Notes under the pieces: generated by a model
What the model was told of the DNA's origin: nothing
What the model saw: only the letters and a program-made list of their open reading frames with translations
Databases searched by the model: none
Program-made: the position numbers and the translations under genes
Shown here: piece after piece, positions 28,055 to 38,200 of the stretch
Layout of the letters: every line of letters starts with the position of its first letter
How positions within the stretch are numbered: the first letter of the stretch is position 1
Assembly (NCBI GenBank): GCA_030429565.1
Contig: JAUIFE010000004.1
Coordinates: 408,848 to 472,847, forward strand
Source: Holophagae bacterium
GTDB taxonomy: Bacteria > Acidobacteriota > Holophagae > Acanthopleuribacterales > Acanthopleuribacteraceae
DNA length: 64,000 nucleotides
Direction of reading: 5' to 3'

Positions 28055-30385
28055 TTACTTCATGCACACCGCACGAATTTGACTGAGATCGGTATGACCC
28101 TCGAGCACTTTGACAATCCCGTCACGCAACAGAGTCAACATGCCTTCTGCAATCGCCACTGCGCGAATCTCGTCGACGGTTTTGTTTTCCAGCACCACTT
28201 TTTTAAGCGCGTCTGAACCCATTAACAACTCATGGATTCCCATGCGACCGCGATAACCCGAGCCGGCACAAGCGTCGCACCCCACGGCCGTCTGGAGCTT
28301 GAAGTCAGGACTGTGGTTGTGTTTGAGATCGCGGTCGAAAACCGTCGGTCCGTAGGCCTCACGCAATTCGGCAAAGGTCTGGGCGTCCGCCGGTTTGAGC
28401 TCTTTACACGCCTTGCACAGGGTGCGCGTCAAACGCTGCGCCAATACGGCCAGCAGGGCGTCGGCAAAATTGAAGGGATCCAAACCCATGTCGAGCAAGC
28501 GCGTTACGGTTTCCGGGGCCGAGTTGGTGTGCAGGGTGCTGAACACCAGGTGGCCGGTCAGTGAGGCCTCAATACCGGTAGCGGCCGTCTCATGGTCGCG
28601 CATTTCACCAATCATGATGACATCGGGATCGGCGCGCAGGAAGGCACGCATGGCTGCGGCAAAATCAAACCCAATCTTCGGTTGGACATTCACCTGGCGC
28701 AGGCCGGGTTGCGTAATTTCAACCGGATCCTCGGCCGTCCAAATTTTGATGTCTTCGCGGTTTATGTAACCCAAGGCGGAGTGCAGGGTCGTGGTTTTGC
28801 CGGAACCGGTTGGACCCACCACCAGAATGAGACCGTAGGGTTCGCGCACAATCGACGAAAATCGTTTGTAGTTATCGGGGTGCATACCCAGCTTTTCCAG
28901 GGGGATCGGTTTACTGGCCGCCAAAATCCGCATCACGATGTCCTCGTTGCCGGCACCTGCCGTGGGGATGACGGCCACACGCAACTCGATGATATTGCCG
29001 TCGGCCATGCGAAAACGAATCTTGCCGTCCTGGGGTTTGCGCCGCTCGGAAATATCCAGTTGGGCCATGATCTTGAGCCGCGAAACCAGGGCCGTTCGGT
29101 GGCCGGCGGGGATGCTTTGATAGACATAACAACTGCCGTCGCGGCGAAAGCGAATGCGGCACGGCAAATTTTTGCCCTGGGGTTCGATATGGATGTCCGA
29201 CACGCCGTCGCGATAGGCGTCCGAGATGATTTTGTTGGCGAGTCGCACCACCACGCCTTGCACCTCGGCGCTTTCCTCATCCTCTTCCGTTTGTTCGACC
29301 GCCTCGCCAAGATCGCCGGCTGAAAGCTCGGTCAGAATTTCGGCAAACTCGTTTTCGGTAGCGTCGGTTTCTTGCTGCGCCGCGTCGGTCAGGCCGTAGG
29401 AAGCACGCAGGTAGTCGAGAATATCGTCCTGTAACGCAACGTGAATATCCAAGCGCGGCGCTAAATTAACCGACTTGATGAGATCAATTTTATTGAGATC
29501 GAAAGGGTCAACCACCGCCACTTTGAGTACACCACCACTACGACTCAGCGGTGCGCAGTGATGTTTGAGCCAAAAATCGGCTTTAACGCGTTCCACCAAG
29601 TCGCCTGCCAGTTGGGTTTGTCCGTCCCACGAGAAACAGGGAACCCCGTAGAAGTCTTGCAGGGACTGGGTTAACGAGGATTTGTCGATCTTAAACCGCG
29701 CCATTAAGTGGCGTCCCAAACACAGTTGATTGACCCGCGCGTGAGTCACCGCTTCTTCGAGTTGCGGTTCGGTCAACAGTCCGCCGTCGACCAAATCGCC
29801 GTAGAGGCGGCGGCGCCCGCTACCGGCCCGTTGGCACTTGTTTTGGTTAAAGAACGCAATGGCGAGGGTTGCCGCCAATTGTTGCGCGCCGTCGACCACC
29901 TTGGCGGCAAACGGGCCGTTGGGTTGTTCGCGCCGGTTGATCACCTGCAACACACCCAGCAACCGCTTTTCAAACAACAAGGGCAAAGCTAGCACCTGGC
30001 GGGTACGGAAGCCGGTTACCTTATCCCAGCGCGCGTCGAAGCGTAACTTAGGATGAACGCGTTTTAATTCGGCGCTGTCGTAAACGTCACCAATATTGAG
30101 AACTTGGCGGGTGACCGCCGTGAACCCGGCCAGGCTGTTGGTATCCTTGGCGACGCGGATAATTTGGGAAGGCTGCGAGCCGAATTTAATCGAAAACAAG
30201 CGGTCGTTTTTGGTGTCGATGGCAAAAATGGTAATGCGTTCCGCTCCGAGTAAGGCGGCAATCGGCGGGGACATGGTGGCGAGGATGGTGGCGATATCGG
30301 GCGCACCGTGAATGGCTTGGGTGAGGGTGTTAAGCTGTGTTTGAAAGGCAAGTTCCCCTTGCAAAGCTTTGGGTTCGGCAACCAT
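28055..30385 (-). CDS. GAF-domain-fused PilB/GspE-like ATPase
   Basis: This is a 776-residue protein. ATG 30385 is preferred because GGAGG lies five bases upstream; the frame continues left without a ribosome site. An N-terminal GAF domain (about 15-165, 'ILATMSPPIAALLGAERITI' to 'LGVLQVINRRE') is followed by a MshEN-type domain (about 185-330, 'LYGDLVDGGLLTEPQLEEA'), a known cyclic-di-GMP-binding fold in some relatives. The ATPase core has Walker A GPTGSGKT (about 525), 'ADPDVIMIGEMRD', a His box, and two CxxC zinc pairs. It is an orphan: no pilin, PilC or PilT genes adjoin, and it converges on the preceding gene with a 4-base gap. It may drive type IV pili encoded elsewhere, or the GspF-less module at 4-14 kb. 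Confidence 0.88.
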   Translation of the reverse strand: MVAEPKALQGELAFQTQLNTLTQAIHGAPDIATILATMSPPIAALLGAERITIFAIDTKNDRLFSIKFGSQPSQIIRVAKDTNSLAGFTAVTRQVLNIGDVYDSAELKRVHPKLRFDARWDKVTGFRTRQVLALPLLFEKRLLGVLQVINRREQPNGPFAAKVVDGAQQLAATLAIAFFNQNKCQRAGSGRRRLYGDLVDGGLLTEPQLEEAVTHARVNQLCLGRHLMARFKIDKSSLTQSLQDFYGVPCFSWDGQTQLAGDLVERVKADFWLKHHCAPLSRSGGVLKVAVVDPFDLNKIDLIKSVNLAPRLDIHVALQDDILDYLRASYGLTDAAQQETDATENEFAEILTELSAGDLGEAVEQTEEDEESAEVQGVVVRLANKIISDAYRDGVSDIHIEPQGKNLPCRIRFRRDGSCYVYQSIPAGHRTALVSRLKIMAQLDISERRKPQDGKIRFRMADGNIIELRVAVIPTAGAGNEDIVMRILAASKPIPLEKLGMHPDNYKRFSSIVREPYGLILVVGPTGSGKTTTLHSALGYINREDIKIWTAEDPVEITQPGLRQVNVQPKIGFDFAAAMRAFLRADPDVIMIGEMRDHETAATGIEASLTGHLVFSTLHTNSAPETVTRLLDMGLDPFNFADALLAVLAQRLTRTLCKACKELKPADAQTFAELREAYGPTVFDRDLKHNHSPDFKLQTAVGCDACAGSGYRGRMGIHELLMGSDALKKVVLENKTVDEIRAVAIAEGMLTLLRDGIVKVLEGHTDLSQIRAVCMK

Positions 30386-31049
30386 CAAAACCTCCACGGT
30401 GTACTTCGTATTGATGCTGTTACCTAAACCGAGCCATTCGGGTCGATGAAATCGCGCAAAACGTTGGCGCGAATCGTTTTGGAAAAAAGACAGGCGCACT
30501 GACAAGTGCGACGGGCATTTTTACGAGAGGTTGCAGCCGAACAGGTGTGCGATTTCGCCGCCCAGAATCGCTTAGTTTAGGTGGTAATGGAGAAGGTATC
30601 GGCATGTGGCGTGAAAAGCCAAAGTCGTGGCCGGTGATGAGGAAGCATGTGTGGGAACCAAATAAAAACAGCCGCGTGAATCTTTCTTTGTTTTTGACAA
30701 AAAAGCCTTTCTTACCAGATCTTAGCGTCGCGGGAAGGCCGTCGGATCAGGACAAAGGCTCAGCCGAGAATAAGGACCATAAAATTTTGGTTGACAAAAG
30801 GCGCGAAAAATCAGGGTAGCCCTGTGAAAGTGTGATCCAGCCCACAGTTGCCATGTCAACTCGGCAAAGTGTTTATTTTGATAAGGATAGCTGAATTGGG
30901 CGCTGTCTCACGCGGCGGCAGTTTGGGCATTAGCGGCCTTTATGGTAGAATTTTGAGCGAAATTGTTGTGTAAAGCCGCCTTGCAACCGATACAAAGTTG
31001 TAGACGAAAAGGTCTGTAATTCTGGATTGCAGCCCACAGGGGATCACTC
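30386..31049. other. Long intergenic region between divergent genes, with a promoter candidate
   Basis: No convincing gene is seen; a frame from 30604 to 30819 has no family features. A possible sigma-70-type promoter for the acidic-protein gene is TTGGGC (30923-30928), 17 bases, TAGAAT (30946-30951), giving a leader of about 90 bases. TTGACA hexamers at 30694 and 30791 have no good -10 at the right distance. The region is AT-richer than average. Confidence 0.35.
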
Positions 31050-31538
31050 TTGAGAATTGACGCCAATCCCATCCAACTTCTGAGAGAAGTATTTAGACCG
31101 CTACCGCCGACGGCCGAGATTGATGCGCCCGAAGGTGATGAAAAAGATAGCGTGTTGGATGCTGTTGTCATCAGCGATATGGCGCGTATTCTGGCGGAAC
31201 AGAAAGACGAAGCGGAAACCGCCGAATCAAAAGAAAACGAAGCGGCTAAACTGGATGAAGAAAACAGCATTAACTTTCTGGACGATGAGGAAGAAAGTGC
31301 TACGCCGGCTGTGGTTGGACCTTCAACGCCAAACAGCCCTCAGCTTACTTTTGAAAGTGACAGCGCTGAAGAAAGCACGGACAGTACCCTAAACAATGCC
31401 GCAGGGCAGTCTGAAGAAGCCGCGCAGGCAGTCGAAGAAGACACGGAGCCCGAACCCGAGCCCGTCGCGGAAACACAAACCGTCGCTGACGAAGAAACCG
31501 AGACGCCGCTGACCATCAGCTTGGAGCAATCTGCTTAA
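31050..31538 (+). CDS. Acidic, low-complexity protein of unknown function
   Basis: This is a 162-residue protein starting on TTG at 31050 with CAGGGGA upstream. It begins 'MRIDANPIQLLREVFRPLPP', then becomes strongly acidic and disordered in appearance (Glu, Asp, Ala, Thr; stretches such as 'EPEPEPVAET'). It has no signal peptide, membrane helix or known motif. The conserved-looking first 20 residues may be a short binding peptide. A strong terminator follows, which supports a real transcription unit. Confidence 0.6.
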   Translation: MRIDANPIQLLREVFRPLPPTAEIDAPEGDEKDSVLDAVVISDMARILAEQKDEAETAESKENEAAKLDEENSINFLDDEEESATPAVVGPSTPNSPQLTFESDSAEESTDSTLNNAAGQSEEAAQAVEEDTEPEPEPVAETQTVADEETETPLTISLEQSA

Positions 31539-31568
31539 TCGACTCACTCAAACCATCCACAATCGCTG

Positions 31569-31597
31569 CCCGCCGCCTTATCGCCGGCGGGTTTTTG
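31569..31597 (+). terminator. Rho-independent terminator after the acidic-protein gene
   Basis: A perfect 7-bp stem, CCCGCCG (31569-31575) and CGGCGGG (31585-31591), with a 9-base loop is followed at once by TTTTT (31592-31596). It sits 30 bases after the stop at 31538. Confidence 0.8.
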
Positions 31598-31983
31598 CGT
31601 TTTGGCTCAGCCAATCTGAAAATGAAACGGTTGCGGTTCGTTTCCTTCTCATAGCACAATGGCACCATGTTCCGTTTGGGACCGGCCGCCGCACCTTTTG
31701 TCGCTTGCGACATCTTTGCGGGTCGGTTCGCGCCGGTACTTGAACCGGCTGGATGCCTTGTAAATACCGTCTTCGGTGCAGGTGCAAGGCGGCTTTGTCC
31801 GTCTAAGCGGGCGTTTCAGAGGACCCCCGTCCCCCTTATCAAGCTTCACCAACGCGCCAATATCGCCAGGTGGCAACGCTCGTTGGACATGGTTCCGCCA
31901 AACGCTTGTCATGGTTGCGCAGGTGTTTATTCCCGTTCGTCCTCGATCCATCTTGTTTCGATTTTTTTCTTCGAGGTTCTCTC
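31598..31983. other. Intergenic region upstream of the ABC transporter operon
   Basis: No gene is seen. The frame of the ATP-binding protein is open leftwards to 31870, but nothing in that extension resembles the family. GAGGT at 31971-31975 serves the ATG at 31984. No promoter was recognised with confidence. Confidence 0.35.
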
Positions 31984-32886
31984 ATGACGTCTGACTCAGC
32001 GGTCGTGCTCGAAATTCGTGAGGCCCACAAATCTTACGGTACCCGAGCCGCGCTCAACGGTGCCGCATTTTCGCTGCGCAAAGGCGAGTGGTTGGCACTG
32101 CTCGGTCCCAACGGCGCCGGAAAAACAACATTGGTTCGCACCATTGCCGGTCGACTTCAACTCGACCGCGGCGAAATCGCCTTACACGGTCAAACCCTTT
32201 CTCCCCAAGATCAGGCGGCGCGCCGGCAACTCGGTATCGTGCCCCAAGAATTAGCGCTTTATCCCAATCTCACCGCACGCGAAAATCTCGACATCTTTGG
32301 GCGCTTCCACGGTGTCGGCGGCCAAGAATTAAAAGACAAAATCAACTGGGCGCTTGACTGGATTGCGCTGGCCGACCGTGCCAACGAGCGAATAAAGGGT
32401 TTTTCCGGCGGCATGAAGCGACGCCTTAACATTGCCGCCGCCGTCCTTCACCAACCCAGCGTCATCATGCTTGACGAGCCCACTGTCGGCGTCGATCCGC
32501 AAAGTCGCGAACGGATTTGGCAAATGTTGAACCAGTTGCGTGCCGAAGGCGCTTCCTTGGTGTTGACCACGCACCAGTTGGATGAAGCCCAAACGATTTG
32601 CGACCGCATTGTGATCATTGACGGTGGACGCACGATCGCCGCCGGTACACTTGAAGAATTGATCACCCAAACCATCGGCCCGCAACGGGGCGTTTTTTGT
32701 AAAGTACGCGATGCGCAGGGCGCGGTGGAAGAAGAGCATCACGCGGTCGACGATTTATCCGAAGCCCTGCCTTCGTTGCTGAGCACGTTAAAAACGCAAA
32801 ACAAACAGTTACTGGACCTGCGTATTCAGGCGCCAACGTTACAGGCGGTGTTCCTGCACCTGACCGGAAAGGAATTACGCGAATGA
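31984..32886 (+). CDS. ABC transporter ATP-binding protein (ABC-2 exporter type)
   Basis: This is a 300-residue ATPase; ATG 31984 has GAGGT eight bases upstream. Motifs: Walker A GPNGAGKT (41-48), Q-loop '[20 protein letters not shown]', signature 'FSGGMKRRL' (140-148), Walker B '[13 protein letters not shown]' (161-173) and switch His in 'LTTHQLDEA'. The C-terminal 70 residues ('[20 protein letters not shown]') are the usual extension of the multidrug/antibiotic export subgroup (CcmA/DrrA-like). It overlaps the permease gene by 4 bases, and together they form an exporter of unknown substrate. Confidence 0.92.
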   Translation: MTSDSAVVLEIREAHKSYGTRAALNGAAFSLRKGEWLALLGPNGAGKTTLVRTIAGRLQLDRGEIALHGQTLSPQDQAARRQLGIVPQELALYPNLTARENLDIFGRFHGVGGQELKDKINWALDWIALADRANERIKGFSGGMKRRLNIAAAVLHQPSVIMLDEPTVGVDPQSRERIWQMLNQLRAEGASLVLTTHQLDEAQTICDRIVIIDGGRTIAAGTLEELITQTIGPQRGVFCKVRDAQGAVEEEHHAVDDLSEALPSLLSTLKTQNKQLLDLRIQAPTLQAVFLHLTGKELRE

Positions 32887-34187
32887 TTGCCACCCTTCTC
32901 AAACTCAACTGGCTCAATCTCAAGCGCGACCCTGTCGCCCTGGCTCTCAGCTTCATCATGCCGTTGGTCTTCTTCACTATTTTTGCAGCGATTTTCGGCG
33001 GTGGCGGAGATGGCGACGGCGGTATGAACCCGATTCGCGTGCTGGTCGTGGCCGAGAAAAACGACGCCTTCGCGCAGAAGTTTGTCGACACTTTGGCCAA
33101 ACAGCCGTCCTTAACGTTGACCCGCTTTGAAGATTTGGAAAAAGTACCCGAAGTGGAGCCCGACACCGCCGCCGGCGCTCAGGTGCGAGCCGGCCATTTC
33201 GATGCCGCGCTCATTCTGCCAACCCCGCTGGACCAATCCGTAGGAAACTTCGGTCAAGGTGGACCGGGTGCCGTGTTAATTTACGACGCCGCCAATCCCG
33301 TGGCGCGTTTTGCCCTTAGTGGTTTGGTACAGGCCAATGTCATGCAGGCCGCGCCCGACATCATGCTCAATCGCGGCATGGGAATGTTTGCCGAACAGGG
33401 GGCGCCTCTGACGCCGCAACAACAAGGCCTGGTCGATGAGGCGCGCGATTTCCTCAACAGCGATGACGGCGAAGGCGGCGGTGCCGCCGGCACCGAATTG
33501 TTGCCGCTGGAGGAACGCGATGCGCGTGCTGAAGGGGAGGGCGATGAGGCCGCCCCCAAAAGCATTGTTGCCTATTACGCGGCCGGTATCGGCATTATGT
33601 TCCTGCTGTTTTCCATGACCGCCGCCGGTGGTTCGCTGTTGGAAGAGGAAGAAAGTGGCACACTCGATCGCCTGCTGAGTTCCCAGCTAAGCATTCACCA
33701 ACTGATGTTGGGTAAGTGGTTGTTTTTCTCCATTTCCGGCACCTTGCAGTTAACCGTGATGTTTGTCTACGGGGCCTTGGTTTTTAGCGTGCCTTTGTTT
33801 ACGGTGAAAACCATGAGCGCCTTTGTGCTGATGACGGTGGTTGCCGCCATGGGTGCGGCGGCGTTCGGGATGTTCCTCGCCACCATTAGCAAAAGCCGCG
33901 CGCAGTTGAGCGGTATTTCGACGGTCGTTATCCTGATTATGTCGGCGGTCGGTGGCAGCATGGTGCCGCGTTTTGTCATGCCGCCGGCGATGGCGACGGC
34001 CGGCAAGTTCACCTTTAACGGGTGGGCGATTGACGGCTACCTCAAAATCTTCTGGCGCGCCGATCCCAATCACAGTCTTGGTCAAGCACTGCTTCATATC
34101 GCCCCGGAGATGGGCGTGATTGGGCTGATGGCCGTATTGCTGTTGGCTTTGGCGATGCAAACCGCCAAACGCCGCCAGGCCGCCTAG
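32883..34187 (+). CDS. ABC-2 type transporter permease
   Basis: This is a 434-residue membrane protein whose ATG lies in the stop of the ATPase gene. It has one N-terminal membrane helix (about 17-38), a large external loop (about 40-215) with a Gly-rich part, then five or six helices (about 220-430) including the typical '[19 protein letters not shown]' motif before the second helix and '[20 protein letters not shown]'. This is the ABC2_membrane_3 (YhhJ/YbhR-like) topology. The substrate cannot be told. The next gene is 350 bases away and unrelated. Confidence 0.88.
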   Translation: MIATLLKLNWLNLKRDPVALALSFIMPLVFFTIFAAIFGGGGDGDGGMNPIRVLVVAEKNDAFAQKFVDTLAKQPSLTLTRFEDLEKVPEVEPDTAAGAQVRAGHFDAALILPTPLDQSVGNFGQGGPGAVLIYDAANPVARFALSGLVQANVMQAAPDIMLNRGMGMFAEQGAPLTPQQQGLVDEARDFLNSDDGEGGGAAGTELLPLEERDARAEGEGDEAAPKSIVAYYAAGIGIMFLLFSMTAAGGSLLEEEESGTLDRLLSSQLSIHQLMLGKWLFFSISGTLQLTVMFVYGALVFSVPLFTVKTMSAFVLMTVVAAMGAAAFGMFLATISKSRAQLSGISTVVILIMSAVGGSMVPRFVMPPAMATAGKFTFNGWAIDGYLKIFWRADPNHSLGQALLHIAPEMGVIGLMAVLLLALAMQTAKRRQAA

Positions 34188-34541
34188 GCCCGTCTCAAGC
34201 CGGCGTGAAGGGTGCCGTTCGCTCAGCCGATCAAGGCGGCACGGCTTCGCGCTTGGGTTGTTTCGCCCGCAATGGTATAACGGCCTAACCCGCAAGAACG
34301 TGCTCGCACCGAAACCGACCCTTAAAACGGCAAGGTGTGGGCGGCCGGTGTTGGTGCCGGCCGGTTTTACCGCAAACGGCGCGTTGTCCCCGTTGGTTTT
34401 GTCTGAAACGATTGGGGCGCAGTTTGCCAGGCGCGGCGGGCTAAACGGTTTCTAGAACCGCCTATGAATGATTACCTTAATTGCCTGTGACACGCCAATC
34501 GTGGACCGTCACTCGGGCTTATTGTTTCGGAGGAGATTGCC
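34188..34541. other. Intergenic region with a terminator-like hairpin
   Basis: No gene is seen. GGCCGG (34343-34348) and CCGGCC (34357-34362) with an 8-base loop, followed by GGTTTTAC, is a plausible terminator for the ABC operon but has only four T. A frame at 34258-34455 is rejected. CGGAGGAG upstream of 34542 is the ribosome site of the next gene. Confidence 0.4.
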
Positions 34542-35024
34542 ATGTCCGTTTGTCCCTGTAATCCCGATCTCAGTTATGAACAGTGCTGTGCTCCCTTTCA
34601 CCAGGGCGAGCAGCAGCCGGAAAGTGCCGAAAAATTAATGCGTGCGCGCTATTCCGCCTATGTCAAAGGCGAGGTCGATTTCATCCTCAATACAACCCAT
34701 CCGGTAAAACGCGAAACGGTCGATCCCGATAGTATTCGCTCTTGGTCGGAAGAATCGGAATGGCTGGGTCTTGAGATCGAAGGCACTGAGGACGGCGGCC
34801 CGGATGACACTCAGGGTACGGTTACTTTTAAAGCCCATTATCGCATTGAAGATGTCGAGCGCAGCCACCACGAACGATCCATTTTTACCAAAATTGACGG
34901 CGCTTGGTATTACGAGGACGGCAGTTCCGCCCAGGTCCGTCGCGAAGGTGACAAAGTCGGGCGCAACGATCCATGTCCCTGTGGCAGCGGCAAAAAACAC
35001 AAAAAGTGTTGTGGTGCCGCCTAA
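34542..35024 (+). CDS. YchJ-family SEC-C metal-binding protein
   Basis: This is a 160-residue protein with both YchJ cysteine clusters: N-terminal '[17 protein letters not shown]' (about 4-20) and C-terminal SEC-C motif '[18 protein letters not shown]' (about 140-157), which binds zinc as in SecA. The middle '[20 protein letters not shown]' is an NTF2-like fold. The family is widespread but its role is unknown. A GGAGGAG ribosome site precedes the ATG. It is a single gene. Confidence 0.92.
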   Translation: MSVCPCNPDLSYEQCCAPFHQGEQQPESAEKLMRARYSAYVKGEVDFILNTTHPVKRETVDPDSIRSWSEESEWLGLEIEGTEDGGPDDTQGTVTFKAHYRIEDVERSHHERSIFTKIDGAWYYEDGSSAQVRREGDKVGRNDPCPCGSGKKHKKCCGAA

Positions 35025-35281
35025 GCGTTAAGCGGCAGAATCGCCACAGCCAGGCCGCGAACCCGTCCCGCACCGGTTGCTGAACGAAGCTTTACCGACG
35101 GGGCGGGGCGTGCCGGCCAAGCGCCCGTGCTTGTGGTAGAGTACCCAGCGACGGCGTTTCAATAAAAAGATGGTTGCCGCCGTGACCGCGTGGCGGCCGG
35201 CCCACACGCTAAAAGGGCGAGGCCCAGGTTACGGCATGTGCATGACCATGCGTTCCCCGTTGACATCGACGCGGAGGCCTT

Positions 35282-38200
35282 GTGGCGTTCCTTTTCGACT
35301 ATAACTCGGTTGCCTGCCTGGCCTCAGTGCTCATGGGCGCGGTTCTGTCGTTTTTCTTGCTGCGTATCCGCAATAAAACGACCAACACATGGCTCTTGAC
35401 CTGGGTTTTTGTGCTTTTTACCTTGGTTATGGTCGATACCTTTATCATGCTGTCGGTTCGTGCCGATTGGACCCTTTACGGCGTCTACGTGCTGGTTTTG
35501 CTCGACGTCATCCTGGCCCTACTCATCCAATTTGCCTACCGCTTTCCCAACAACGACCACCCGCGTGAAGCGCGGGTCGCGCTGGTACTCTCGCTCATTA
35601 ACGCCGGCGTCATCGGTACCATGATCGTGCGTACCTTGGATTTTGGCCGCAGCGGTCGCCTCGAGGATTTTACCGAGGCCTTGTGGCCGATTTTTTACAT
35701 TCAAGGCGCGCGTTTGGCCGCCTATTTGTGGTTTCTCAGTGTTTGGGTGCGCAAACTGATTCTTCTGGAAGCGGATTTTGGCCGCCCCATATGGTTGCGC
35801 ATTCTCAGCCCGGAAAGCGCCGACGGCCAATCGATTCGCGCCTTTCTCGCGGCTTTTATCGTCGGCCTATTCTTGTGGCCGTCTCAGGTCATGGTTCAGT
35901 TCCGTATCATTACCCAAGCGCAGCAAGGTTTCTTTTTTGTCGTTTTCACCTTGCTCCTTTTTTCGCTGTTCTTTTTGATCTATATCAACACCAGTCCGGA
36001 ACAAACCAGTTTTATGGATAAGGTGCTGGGCGTTACCTTGTTGTTCCTGTTAATTGCCTTTACTTTCACCAGTTTCCTTTCGTGGCGTGATCGCTACGAC
36101 GATTTCTATTCGGCGCGATTGCAGGATGTGGCCACCACGCGGCGCGCGCTGCGCGAAAACCAACTCGAGCACATTCCGCCCGAGGTGTGTTACGCGGTGG
36201 TACGTCCTTTCGACGCGCACCCGACGCAATTGTCCTACCGCGTGCTGTACCAGCGAGAAGACAACTTCGATATCGCTTTTCTCAGTAATTGGGACCGCGA
36301 AACCTACATGCGTCTGGCTTGGTTCTGGCACCGCCGCATGCGGCTTTTAACCGCCTTACCGCGCGACGAGGCCGATTTACAAGCCGAACTGACCGTGCTC
36401 GGCATGTTCCAAACCCTGATGAAACGCGATGAACGCATGACCGACCTCGACCTCGTGAACCTCCGCGATCACTACTACTTCTATCGCTTTTCGCACGGTG
36501 ACGACCTCTATGAAGTCGGCTTCAGCTACCTCGAATACCGCCGTGCCATGCACGAAGGCGTGCGCAATCAGGCCGCCGCCATGTGCCTTTTCACCTTACT
36601 GGTCATGTTCAGTTTTCCACTGTTGTTTCGCAACGCCGTCGTCACCCCGCTGGAGCACCTGCTCACCGGCGTGAAGCGCGTTAACCAGGGCGATTTCAGC
36701 ACGCGTGTGCCGATTCGCGCACGCGATGAGCTGGGTTACTTAGGCGAGTCCTTCAACCACATGGTTCACTCGATTTCTCAGGCGCGCGCCCAACTGGAAT
36801 CCAATGCCAAAACCCTTGCCGCTCAAAACCGCGCTCTTTCGGAGTTGGACAAACTCAAAGATGAATTTTTAGCCAATACATCGCACGAATTGCGCACCCC
36901 GCTGCACGGTATGATCGGTTTGGCCGAATCACTGCGCAATGGTGTCGCGGGCCATTTACCCCCCAAAGCGAAGTACGATTTGGGTTTAATCGTTACCGGC
37001 GGTCGCCGTTTGGCGGCGCTGGTCAACGACATTCTCGACTTTTCGAAATTGCAGCACCGCGACCTCCATCTCAATCGCGGTTCGGTTGATATGCGCGTGT
37101 TAGCCGACGTCGTGTTGCGGATTGCCGAACCCCTAATTGGCGCCAAACAACTGTTGCTTGAAAACGCCGTTTCCGCCGATTTACCTCCGGTTTACGGTGA
37201 CGAAGATCGGCTGCACCAAATCCTTTTGAATTTGGTCGGCAATGCGGTCAAATTCACCGAATACGGCTGTGTCCTGGTGACCGCATTCGTTGATCGCAAT
37301 GCTCCCGGCTTCCTGACCGTTCAGGTTGTCGACAGCGGTATTGGCATCCCGCAAGAAAAACAAACCATGGTCTTTGAATCTTTTGAGCAGGCCCAGGGTG
37401 ACGATAACCGCCACTACGGTGGCACCGGACTGGGTCTGGCGATTGTCAAGAAGCTGGTGGAGCTCCACGGCGGTCGGGTTTGGTTGGAATCGCAAGAAGG
37501 CCGAGGTTCGACCTTTAGCTTTACGGTACCTCTATCGAACCTACCCAGCGAGAATCGTTTACAGGAAAGCGAAACCATCAACGAACAGACGCGGCGCGCC
37601 CACAGCGAATTGCTCGAAGTCCTTGAGGACGGTGAGCTACCCACGGAAAAACCGATTTCCCCCTTGGCCGGTTCCTTCCGTGTTTTGGTTGTCGATGATG
37701 AAGCGGTGAACCGCAAAGTATTGGTTAATATGCTTTCGCTTTACGGGTACCACAGCCACGAGGTCGGTTCGGGTGCCGCGGCACTGCAGGCGTTGGCCGA
37801 AGAGGCCCCCTTCGATTTGGTGTTATTGGATGTCATGATGCCAGGCATGTCCGGCTATGAAGTTTGCCGCCTCCTCCGCAAGGATTTCAGTATTCGCGAT
37901 TTACCCGTCATCTTTCTCACCGCCAAAAGCAGGCCGACCGACTTGCAGGCCGCTTTTGAAAGTGGTGCCAACGATTTTCTGACCAAACCGATCAGCCAAA
38001 CCGAGTTGATTTCGCGCGTCAACTTGCACCTGTCGCTAAAGATTATGGCCGAGGAGAACCAGCGCCAGGTGCGCGAGCGCACCTTGTTGGAAAGCGAAAA
38101 CCGCCGCAAAAGTGAAGAGCTGGAAAAGGCGCGCCGCCTGCAGCTCTCGATGTTGCCGGCGACGATTCCGGCGCCTGACTGGTTGGATATTGCTGTTTTT

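Noticed and set aside
30604..30819. Small plus-strand frame between the GAF-ATPase and the acidic-protein gene
   Set aside because: There is weak purine-rich sequence upstream, but the product is basic, compositionally odd and without any family signature.
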